DNA from: CAZSPL01 sp964608735
GTDB taxonomy: Bacteria > JAJVIF01 > JAPKYR01 > CAZSPL01
Direction of reading: 5' to 3'
Length of the DNA stretch: 11,587 nt
NCBI GenBank assembly: GCA_964608735.1
Contig: CAZSPL010000123.1
Location: forward strand, 1 to 11,587
A program made the translations under genes and the position numbers. This document shows positions 1-5,314 of the stretch, piece by piece. The notes under the pieces are model-generated. The model was not told the DNA's origin and made no database searches. It saw nothing but the letters and a program-made list of their open reading frames with translations. The first letter of the stretch is position 1, and the number at the start of each line of letters is the position of its first letter.

Positions 1-51
1 CTACGGGGCCTGTCCCTCTACGGGGCCTGTCCCTCTACGGGGCCTGTCCCT
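1..51 (+). repeat. Three tandem copies of a 17-bp repeat
   Basis: Three identical head-to-tail copies of CTACGGGGCCTGTCCCT (1-17, 18-34, 35-51). The array reaches the window edge, so it may be longer. Related units in the same orientation occur at 4426-4459 and 10689-10722. The 20 bases after this array (52-71) match about 15 of 20 of those after the array at 4459, so the repeated element extends past the 17-mers. There are no spacers, so this is not a CRISPR array. It looks like a dispersed REP-type or transposon-end element; that identification is inference. Confidence 0.85.
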
Positions 52-109
52 AAATAATATTTTACGCAATACTGTTAAAGTCCCTGAGTGGGTGGAAGCG
101 AGGCGGCGA

Positions 110-1333
110 ATGAATCCGTTGTCTATCGCCGGTTTATACATGCCTTCCTCCCGCGCGATGTGTTATCATTCCCGCCCAGTGCGGTTTCCTCGAAAAATCT
201 TCGGCCTGACGCCGTTGTTTTTTATCTTAATTTTCATGTGCGGCGTCACCACCGATTCGTACAGCCAGGGGATGAATCTCCTCGGCGGCGGCTACCCCTG
301 CTTCCGCGGCGACAACCTCAACTCCGGACGCAGCCCCTACCGCGTAGCCAAACCGACCCACGCCGTATGGACCCTCTCCGTCGAGGGCGAATTCTACGCG
401 CCGCCGTCGCAGGCCCCCGACGGAACCATCTATGCGGGCGGCACCGACGATGTGCTCTACGCGTTGCGCCCGAACGGAAGCATCGTTTTCCACCGCTACA
501 TCACGCGGAGCACATTCTTCATCCCGTTCTCGACCCCGTCAGTCGGCCCCGACGGCACTATCTACATCGGGTGCCGCGACTGGACGGTGCGCAGCTTCAA
601 GCCGGACGGCACACCGAGCATGGTGTGGCATGTCGATGAAGTCGTGCGCACCGCGCCGCTCGTCGCCGCCGACGGCTCGCTCTACTTCGGTACCGATAAA
701 ACATTCTTCGCCGTTGACCCGAGGGGCGTCATCACGTGGCGGCGAGCGTTCGAACGCCTCATCTACCCCCGGCCCGCGCTTACACCGGACGGCCTGCTGC
801 TTTTCACCGACGGACGTCACACCCTCTACTGCCTCGACAAGGACACCGGCGATACCATATGGGAATTCGTCACCGACGGTTTCATAAGCGATTACCCGAT
901 GGCGCTTCCCGACGGGCGCATCATGATAAGCTGCCATTCAGACGGCAAGAATTTCGTGTATATGCTGACGGAACCCGGCACGATAGAGCAGTCGTTCTAC
1001 TTGAGCGACTGGCTTCCCTACACACCGCTGCTCGGGCCGGACGGCACGGTCTATGTCGCGAGTTTTTCGGGGGTAGTGTATGCCCTTACGATCGACGGCG
1101 CCAGCCAGTGGAAGTTCAAGGTGCCGTTGAGCTTCCCGCCCGCGATGACGGTTGACGCGGACGGCACATTGCTCGTCGGCGGACTCGACGGCTACCTCTA
1201 CGCCATCAGCCGGAAGGGGCAGTTCCTCTGGAAATTCAACATCGGCTCCCCGATCCACGCCGCACCCATCATCGGCGAAGACGGCCGCATCTTCGTCGGA
1301 ACGGTGGATGGGGTCCTCTACGCACTACAATAA
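110..1333 (+). CDS. Exported PQQ-like beta-propeller repeat protein
   Basis: Likely an extracytoplasmic beta-propeller protein; its ligand or enzymatic role cannot be read from sequence. After a hydrophobic segment at about residues 30-46, a FRGDNLNSGRSP stretch, typical of the start of PQQ-like propellers, is followed by eight blades. Each blade carries a P/A/E-DG-x-[IVL]-[YFL] strand and most end in a [VL]-Y-[AC]-L-like strand, for example PDGTIYAGGTDDVLYALRP and PDGTVYVASFSGVVYAL; several blades end in W-K-F or W-E-F. Eight blades is the normal number for quinoprotein-type propellers, but the catalytic residues of PQQ dehydrogenases are not evident. Possible signal peptidase cleavage lies after SYS; FMC is a poor lipobox. 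The start is uncertain: ATG 110 has GAGG six bases upstream, GTG 92 is in frame upstream, and ATG 140, ATG 158 and GTG 179 would give a shorter, more usual signal-peptide N-region. Converges with the iron-sulfur operon. Confidence 0.85.
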   Translation: MNPLSIAGLYMPSSRAMCYHSRPVRFPRKIFGLTPLFFILIFMCGVTTDSYSQGMNLLGGGYPCFRGDNLNSGRSPYRVAKPTHAVWTLSVEGEFYAPPSQAPDGTIYAGGTDDVLYALRPNGSIVFHRYITRSTFFIPFSTPSVGPDGTIYIGCRDWTVRSFKPDGTPSMVWHVDEVVRTAPLVAADGSLYFGTDKTFFAVDPRGVITWRRAFERLIYPRPALTPDGLLLFTDGRHTLYCLDKDTGDTIWEFVTDGFISDYPMALPDGRIMISCHSDGKNFVYMLTEPGTIEQSFYLSDWLPYTPLLGPDGTVYVASFSGVVYALTIDGASQWKFKVPLSFPPAMTVDADGTLLVGGLDGYLYAISRKGQFLWKFNIGSPIHAAPIIGEDGRIFVGTVDGVLYALQ

Positions 1334-1337
1334 TCTT

Positions 1338-1410
1338 GAAAAAAGTAGGGACACCCACCTGTTTCGCTCAGGATCTTCGTGCGAAACAGGTGACTGTCCC
1401 TACTTTTTTC
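1338..1410. terminator. Long palindrome, probable bidirectional terminator
   Basis: A 16-bp perfect outer arm (1338-1353 with 1395-1410) continues, after two mismatches, into a 12-bp perfect inner arm (1356-1367 with 1381-1392) around a 13-base loop. The outer ends are A-rich on the left and T-rich on the right, so a transcript from either convergent gene would end in a hairpin followed by a U-run. It begins 5 bases after the propeller stop codon and overlaps the stop of the minus-strand ATPase by two bases. The GTAGGGACA/TGTCCCTAC core resembles the GGGACAGGCCC core of the 17-bp repeats, so it may be a mobile palindrome used as a terminator. Confidence 0.8.
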
Positions 1411-2284
1411 AGAGCCGCTTCCAGATAGCTCTTAGCTCCGCCGCGATATCCCCCTCGTCCAACTCCACCACCGTACGCGACGCTATCATCGCCCTCGTGA
1501 ACACCGGGTCGAACGGCAGCTTGCCGATAACTTCAATCCTAAGCGCGGCGCAGGCATTTTCAATCCGCGAACACATCCCCGCGTGAATATCATATTTATT
1601 TATAATCACCGCCGCGGGTATTTTAAAATGCAGGCACAGTTCCGCTATGCGCCGCAGGTCATGCAGGCCCGATACTGACGGCTCCGTCACGATGACCGCC
1701 GCATCGACACCGGTGAGCGATGCAATCACCGGGCACCCAATCCCCGGCGAACCATCGATGATAACCAGGTTACGCTCTTCCCTCAGCGCGATTTCCTTCG
1801 CCCGCATGCGCACCATGCTCACCAGCTTGCCGCTCGCGCCCTGCCCGATGGACAGCCTCGCGTCAACAAGCGGACCGAACCGCGTCCGCGATTGGAGCAA
1901 TTCCCCCGACGACTGGTCGAGCAACGTGAACACACCGGTCGGACAAACTTCCACGCAAGCGCCGCATCCCTCGCAGGCGTACGGCACCAGGCGCGCAATC
2001 ATCCCTCCCTCCTCCGATTCCGCCATCACGAGAGCATCGAAACGGCATGCCTCGACACACGCACCGCATCCTATGCAAAGCGCCTCATTCAATTCCGCGA
2101 TATAGCCCGAGTGGAAATCCTCGCGAACGGTGGAGCCGCCTTCCGGTTCGAGCAGCAAATGAAGGTCCGCCGCATCGACATCGCAATCCGCGATGACCGC
2201 GCGTTCCGCCAGCGCCGCGAACGCCGCGGCTATCGATGTCTTCCCGGTGCCCCCTTTCCCGGATACGACCGTCAACTGTTTCAT
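1409..2284 (-). CDS. MinD-family P-loop ATPase with inserted 2x[4Fe-4S] ferredoxin domain (distal copy)
   Basis: A 291-aa cytoplasmic ATPase of the MinD/Mrp (SIMIBI) class. Visible motifs are a deviant Walker A GKGGTGKTS (residues 9-17), a DCDVDAADL switch region (33-41), two ferredoxin cysteine sets CIGCGACVEAC (C70, 73, 76, 80) and CEGCGACVEVCP (C104, 107, 110, 114), a hydrophobic Walker B-type strand with IIDGSPG (175-181), and NKYD (229-232). The family is linked to iron-sulfur handling in anaerobes; the precise partner is unknown. ATG at 2282-2284 has AAGGAGG seven bases upstream, inside the previous gene, and the two genes overlap by ATGA, so translation is probably coupled. It is the last gene of the operon. 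Its switch motif IDGSPG differs from DCPPG in the upstream paralogue, so the two are diverged rather than recent duplicates and may act as a heterodimer. Confidence 0.93.
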   Translation of the reverse strand: MKQLTVVSGKGGTGKTSIAAAFAALAERAVIADCDVDAADLHLLLEPEGGSTVREDFHSGYIAELNEALCIGCGACVEACRFDALVMAESEEGGMIARLVPYACEGCGACVEVCPTGVFTLLDQSSGELLQSRTRFGPLVDARLSIGQGASGKLVSMVRMRAKEIALREERNLVIIDGSPGIGCPVIASLTGVDAAVIVTEPSVSGLHDLRRIAELCLHFKIPAAVIINKYDIHAGMCSRIENACAALRIEVIGKLPFDPVFTRAMIASRTVVELDEGDIAAELRAIWKRL

Positions 2285-3129
2285 GCGCGCGCCTCCTTCA
2301 GGAGACGTTCCAACAGCCGTGAGAAAACCTCGCGATACTCCGGCGACGCTTCAACGACGAGGTCGCCGCGGCTGCATATTTCCGCGAAACCCCTGTCGAA
2401 CGGCACCTCGGCGAGTATCGGGATATTTTCGCGCCCGCAATATTCGGCCACCCGGCCATCGCCGGTGCCGGCTTTGTTTATCATTATGCCGAACGGGATA
2501 TCGAGCGCCCGCGTCATTTCAACGGCGAGCACGAGGTCATTCAGTCCGAACGGCGTCGGCTCGGTGACGAGAAGCACATAGTCCGCGCCGCGTACCGACT
2601 CCACCGCGGGGCATGCGGTCCCCGGCGGGCAATCGATTATGGTGACGCCATCCTTCGATGCATGCCCCTTCACGCCCTGCATAAGTGGCGGGCTTTGCGC
2701 TTCGCCCACATCGAGTATCCCGTGCGCGAACGTGACATGCTTCCACGAGCCGGTTTCGATAGTGCCGATCTCGCGAGGGACTTCGGTGATGGCGCCCTCC
2801 GGGCATATCATCGAACATACGCCGCATGAATGACACAGCTCGCTGAATACGCGCGGCTCGCCCTTGATGATGACTATCGCGTTGAACCGGCACTTCTCCC
2901 TGCACTCGCCGCATGCATTGCATTTTTCCATATCGAATCGCGGGATGAGCACGCTATGCCGTTCACGGTGTTCCCATTCCGTTTTGAGAAACAGGTGGGC
3001 GTTGGGCTCTTCGACGTCGCAGTCGAGGAGCGTCACATCAAATGGCGCAACCGCGGCTAAATTGACCGCCGCGGTGGTTTTACCGGTGCCTCCCTTGCCG
3101 GAAGCGATTGCTATCATTCTTTTATTCAT
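2281..3129 (-). CDS. MinD-family P-loop ATPase with inserted 2x[4Fe-4S] ferredoxin domain (proximal copy)
   Basis: A 282-aa paralogue of the next gene with the same architecture: deviant Walker A GKGGTGKTT (residues 11-19), DCDVEEPNAH (36-45), ferredoxin motifs CNACGECREKC (C70, 73, 76, 80) and CHSCGVCSMICPEG (C99, 102, 105, 109), and IIDCPPGTACP (164-174), which is the canonical MinD/Mrp switch II form. Two [4Fe-4S] clusters are expected. Paired ATPases of this type beside NifX-like and DUF5320 genes are a recurrent anaerobe cluster; a role in iron-sulfur assembly or redox-coupled cargo transfer is inferred. ATG 3129 is 40 bases after the NifX-like stop codon. No good Shine-Dalgarno sits at the usual distance: a GGAGG lies about 30 bases upstream, and an in-frame TGA blocks a longer start. 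M5 is a possible alternative. Confidence 0.92.
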   Translation of the reverse strand: MNKRMIAIASGKGGTGKTTAAVNLAAVAPFDVTLLDCDVEEPNAHLFLKTEWEHRERHSVLIPRFDMEKCNACGECREKCRFNAIVIIKGEPRVFSELCHSCGVCSMICPEGAITEVPREIGTIETGSWKHVTFAHGILDVGEAQSPPLMQGVKGHASKDGVTIIDCPPGTACPAVESVRGADYVLLVTEPTPFGLNDLVLAVEMTRALDIPFGIMINKAGTGDGRVAEYCGRENIPILAEVPFDRGFAEICSRGDLVVEASPEYREVFSRLLERLLKEARA

Positions 3130-3169
3130 GATGTTTGCGCGTGTCGACGGTTGGACTCATCCTCCGATA

Positions 3170-3658
3170 TTATCGGCGTCCTCTTCCCATACCGCCTCCA
3201 CCTCTACCCCTGCCGCCGCCTCTTCCCATACCACCACCGCCCATTCCCCCGCCTCTTCCCATACCACCGCCGGCACCCATTCCGCCGCCGCCTTTACCGA
3301 CGCCGCTCGGGCCGCATTGCTCGTTGCCGATGGCATCGAAAGCTCCATCCTTGAATTTCGAGATGACATCGCGCACGGTACCCGATGCTCCGGTTCCAAC
3401 CTTCACCCCGGCTCCTTCAATGACCGCAAACGCCTTGGGCCCCATCGACCCCGTCAGGATCCATTCGGCCCCCGCATCGACGATATTCTGCGCGGCCTGC
3501 ACTCCCGCGCCGGCCGATGCCTCGGCATTCGCGCTGTTGTCGATGACCACGAATGATTCGTCGTCGAGATTCACTACGATGAAATTAGCCGCCCTTCCGA
3601 AACGCTCATCTACAGCGCTTTCCAGCGTATTGCCTGTTGTAGTAATCGCAACTTTCAC
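3170..3658 (-). CDS. NifX/NifB-family (dinitrogenase Fe-Mo cofactor family) protein with Gly/Arg/Met-rich cationic tail, IssA-like
   Basis: A 162-aa protein. Residues 1 to about 110 are a NifX-type domain: it opens VKVAITTTGN and contains DERFGRA, an Asp-Asn-Ser-Ala-Asn segment, the AQNIVDAGAEWILTGSMGPKAF strand-helix-strand region and SGTVRDVI. Such domains bind iron-sulfur or Fe-Mo cofactor precursors; no nif structural genes are present, so nitrogen fixation is unlikely. After Cys115 comes a tail of about 47 residues with roughly 30 Gly, 7 Arg, 1 Lys, 5 Met and no acidic residue, made of GGGMGRG-like repeats. A cationic glycine-rich tail on this domain recalls archaeal IssA, which stores iron and sulfur as thioferrate; that match is inference. 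GTG 3656-3658 is chosen because AAGGAG lies six bases upstream; an upstream in-frame TTG at 3703 would add 15 residues containing that ribosome site. Confidence 0.88.
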   Translation of the reverse strand: MKVAITTTGNTLESAVDERFGRAANFIVVNLDDESFVVIDNSANAEASAGAGVQAAQNIVDAGAEWILTGSMGPKAFAVIEGAGVKVGTGASGTVRDVISKFKDGAFDAIGNEQCGPSGVGKGGGGMGAGGGMGRGGGMGGGGMGRGGGRGRGGGGMGRGRR

Positions 3659-3712
3659 TTTGTGCTCCTTTATGGCCTTACGAAATAAAGTCAGCCAATC
3701 CAATAATACATT

Positions 3713-4093
3713 CTAATCGGATTCCAGTTCACCGATACGTTTGTTGATATCTTCGAGGGTCCTGGAAATCTGGCGCGATTGAGCGCGCAGCACCTCGAGT
3801 TCGTCCTGTCCCGAGGGTTCCGCCGCTTGGAAACCGGCCTGGAAATCGGGCGACCTGCCCCACGCCTGCATCCCCTGTGCCGCTCTCACGTAGCCGGGCA
3901 AGCCCGTGGCATGATACCAGTTACGCCATCCACGGCCTCCTCTTCCTCGTCCGAATGCGCGGCCGCCGAAAGAACCGCCGCCGATCCGCATTCGATTCGT
4001 ATAGCCGGGCATTCTAATTCCCGCGCAATCTCCCGCGCCCCTTCCTGTCATGGGCCCCATCCCGCTCGGACCTGTCCTATCGCCTCCTGGCAT
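3713..4093 (-). CDS. DUF5320-type small Gly/Arg-rich protein with C-terminal coiled coil
   Basis: A 126-aa protein of the DUF5320 type. It opens MPGGDRTGPSGMGPMTGRGA and then has GDCAGIRMPGY, a very typical N-terminus for this family, which is found beside NifX-like and MinD-ferredoxin genes in anaerobes. Residues 38-56 are GGG/GRGRGGRG-rich; residues about 97-126 form a charged helical segment likely to be a coiled coil. The biochemical function is unknown. The internal ATG at 4093 is preferred over ATG 4099: GGAGGTG lies seven bases before 4093 but only about three before 4099, and family members normally begin MPGGD. It is 31 bases after the small related ORF and 54 bases before the NifX-like GTG, so it belongs to the same operon. 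Confidence 0.87.
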   Translation of the reverse strand: MPGGDRTGPSGMGPMTGRGAGDCAGIRMPGYTNRMRIGGGSFGGRAFGRGRGGRGWRNWYHATGLPGYVRAAQGMQAWGRSPDFQAGFQAAEPSGQDELEVLRAQSRQISRTLEDINKRIGELESD

Positions 4094-4124
4094 GGTCATT
4101 CACCTCCGGTTAAACATGAAACAC

Positions 4125-4280
4125 CTATGGCTTCCGCTTCCCGCCGCCCCCGGTACCTCGACCCTGTCCTTTTCCACGACCACCCGCGGTCCCCTTCTTA
4201 TTACCTTTTCCGCACGGACCCATGCCCCTTCCCGTACCGGTTCCCTTGCCTTCGGGGCCGGTTCCATCTCGTTTTGGCAT
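4125..4280 (-). CDS. 51-aa DUF5320-like Gly/Lys/Arg-rich protein, first gene of the iron-sulfur operon
   Basis: A short gene found by reading the minus strand. ATG 4278-4280 has AAAGGAGT five bases upstream; it runs 51 codons to TAG at 4125-4127. It opens MPKRDGTGPEGKGTGTGRGM and then has GPCGKG. The pattern D-x-TGP-x-G-x-G-x-x-TGRG-x-G-x-C is shared with the next gene (GDRTGPSGMGPMTGRGAGDC), so it is a truncated or minimal paralogue of the same family. About 21 of 51 residues are Gly and about 14 are Lys or Arg, with only two acidic residues, so it is strongly basic and probably disordered. Function unknown. Its position next to the promoter and its good ribosome site argue that it is a real gene. 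Confidence 0.75.
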   Translation of the reverse strand: MPKRDGTGPEGKGTGTGRGMGPCGKGNKKGTAGGRGKGQGRGTGGGGKRKP

Positions 4281-4373
4281 AATGTACTCCTTTGATAGCC
4301 GAAGCTACCGGTTACGGCACAGCTTCAATTGAATTAGGGAATCATCATCAACGCGAGCTCATTCGATTAATAC

Positions 4374-4392
4374 AATAATGAGTCTCAATCTC
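4374..4392 (-). promoter_or_regulatory. Candidate Fur-box operator
   Basis: On the minus strand this reads GAGATTGAGACTCATTATT, matching the classical 19-bp Fur consensus GATAATGATAATCATTATC at 14 of 19 positions by eye. It lies directly downstream of the -10 box and covers the expected transcription start, a typical repressor position. CTCATT at 4358-4363 forms a further inverted pair with AATGAG at 4377-4382. Iron regulation of the operon is inferred; no Fur gene is in the window. Confidence 0.5.
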
Positions 4393-4393
4393 A

Positions 4394-4421
4394 ATTATAC
4401 ACATTCCCCGCGAAATATCAA
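4394..4421 (-). promoter_or_regulatory. Sigma70-like promoter of the iron-sulfur operon
   Basis: On the minus strand, a -35 box TTGATA (4416-4421) and a perfect -10 TATAAT (4394-4399) are separated by 16 bases in an AT-rich stretch. The predicted start is near 4387, leaving a leader of about 105 bases before the 51-aa gene. The Fur-like site abuts the -10. Confidence 0.7.
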
Positions 4422-4425
4422 GTTA

Positions 4426-4459
4426 ATTCGGGGCCTGTCCCTCTACGGGGCCTGGCCCT
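4426..4459 (+). repeat. Two 17-bp repeat units, second locus
   Basis: One degenerate unit (4426-4442) and one unit CTACGGGGCCTGGCCCT (4443-4459), the latter with a single change from the copies at 1-51. The following sequence, AAATGGTTTTATATGCAATA, matches about 15 of 20 bases of that following the first array. The unit sits just upstream of the operon promoter -35 box. Confidence 0.8.
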
Positions 4460-4499
4460 AAATGGTTTTATATGCAATAAGTTGATAATGGGGGGTTCA

Positions 4500-4531
4500 A
4501 AAGAACGACAAAAGACGGCGGGGGCCGTCTT
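4500..4531 (-). terminator. Rho-independent terminator of the 4563-4973 gene
   Basis: On the minus strand, AAGACGGC (4524-4531) pairs perfectly with GCCGTCTT (4512-4519) around a 4-base loop, followed by TTTTGTCGTTCTTTT. The plus strand lacks a T-run, so it acts for the minus-strand gene, whose stop codon is about 30 bases upstream. Confidence 0.8.
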
Positions 4532-4562
4532 GAAAGAAGCTGAAGGCTGTTACATCACCGGG

Positions 4563-4973
4563 TCAGACCGTACCCTCGATCAGCTCAAGGTACTGGAGAT
4601 AGATGCGCACGCGCTCGGACGTCGCGCCGCCGGTATCCCGGTACTGCCGTATCTTCTCCATGATATAAGCCTTCGCCTCGCCGAACCTCTGCCCGCGTAT
4701 CATCGGCTCGAGCGCGAAATCCCTCTCGCTGACAGGCACTCCCGGCAGTATGCTTCCGGGCCTGCGGGCGCGGATGGCATCGAGCCGGAGCTTCCGACAG
4801 CGCAACTTGCTTCTCGCCCCCGGGTTAACCAGGAGCTGCTTCCATTCCCTCATCGAGCGCGGTACATAGAGTACTCGAAGAACCACATAACCCACGACCA
4901 GAATCACTACCGGCGCAGCCCAAACGAGGAGGTGCAGAGTGTTCGACATCGCCAACGCATTATGTGCCATCAT
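4563..4973 (-). CDS. Single-pass membrane protein of unknown function
   Basis: A 136-aa protein that I do not recognise. Residues about 12-37 form one strongly hydrophobic helix (HLLVWAAPVVILVVGYVVL) close to the N-terminus, followed by basic residues (RSMREWK, RSKLRCRKLRLDAIRARR), so the positive-inside rule puts the C-terminal domain in the cytoplasm. The last 60 residues look helical and charged. Start: ATG 4973, immediately followed by a second ATG at 4970, lies four bases after GGAGGAGG; both are well placed. A longer reading frame to 5081 has no comparable ribosome site and would put the membrane helix 36 residues further in. It is a single-gene unit with its own terminator, transcribed divergently from the malic enzyme. 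Confidence 0.72.
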   Translation of the reverse strand: MMAHNALAMSNTLHLLVWAAPVVILVVGYVVLRVLYVPRSMREWKQLLVNPGARSKLRCRKLRLDAIRARRPGSILPGVPVSERDFALEPMIRGQRFGEAKAYIMEKIRQYRDTGGATSERVRIYLQYLELIEGTV

Positions 4974-5067
4974 AATTCCTCCTCCGCAATTTCTGTTAAG
5001 AGTTTCCGGCCCCATAAAAGAGTCGCTCTCACTTATATAGACAATCTTGAGCGAAAAAGGTTGGGTT

Positions 5068-5110
5068 CTCGCCGCACTCAAGGAAAATTAATGCGAATCC
5101 TTGCGGCGAG
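5068..5110. repeat. Inverted repeat in the divergent intergenic region
   Basis: CTCGCCGC (5068-5075) pairs perfectly with GCGGCGAG (5103-5110), and AAGGA pairs with TCCTT inside, leaving an AT-rich 13-base loop. A second pairing, CTTGAG (5046-5051) with CTCAAG (5076-5081), competes with it. The rest of 4974-5314 (about 340 bases) holds the malic enzyme promoter and no gene that I can support. The hairpin could be regulatory, or part of the leader of the minus-strand gene. Confidence 0.45.
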
Positions 5111-5193
5111 CACGCCCGCCTTCGGGATTCGACGGTGCCTCGCCCCGGCCAATGCATAAGCCGCATTCAGCCTTATTTCCGGGGGCTGAAAAT

Positions 5194-5222
5194 TTGCAAA
5201 TGCGCCAAGCCGGGGTTATAAT
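5194..5222 (+). promoter_or_regulatory. Sigma70-like promoter of the malic enzyme gene
   Basis: TTGCAA (5194-5199), a 17-base spacer and a perfect TATAAT (5217-5222). The predicted start is near 5229, giving a leader of about 85 bases before ATG 5315. Confidence 0.75.
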
Positions 5223-5314
5223 CGCCTTCCTATATTGCGAAGAAAACGGCGGCGCCAGCCGTCAGTTTTTGCTACCCGCAATTGGAGGCGATCAACTTGG
5301 CGAGGTGCAAGAAA

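Noticed and set aside
1..51. Possible CRISPR array
   Set aside because: 17-bp units are directly adjacent with no spacers and no cas genes are present.
88..1586. Overlapping open frames on both strands across the propeller gene
   Set aside because: Arg/His/Pro-rich translations typical of out-of-frame GC-rich DNA; only one frame shows the blade repeats.
3120..3160. Short upstream frame (MSPTVDTRKHHE) overlapping the start of the proximal ATPase
   Set aside because: Its GGAGG touches the ATG with no spacing, so initiation would be poor; it may only hint at coupling and is too short to support.
3170..3658. Assignment as a true nitrogenase cofactor protein (nifX)
   Set aside because: No nifHDKENB genes are in view and the Gly/Arg tail is unlike NifX; only the family-level domain is supported.
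3135..3716. Plus-strand proline-rich open frame of 193 codons
   Set aside because: It is the antisense shadow of the Gly/Arg tail of the NifX-like gene: GGN/CGN codons read as proline on the other strand. The minus-strand frame has recognisable domains and a ribosome site.
4974..5314. Search for tRNA or a known riboswitch in the intergenic regions
   Set aside because: No cloverleaf with a GGTTCRA-type T-arm and no recognised riboswitch core was seen here or in the other gaps.
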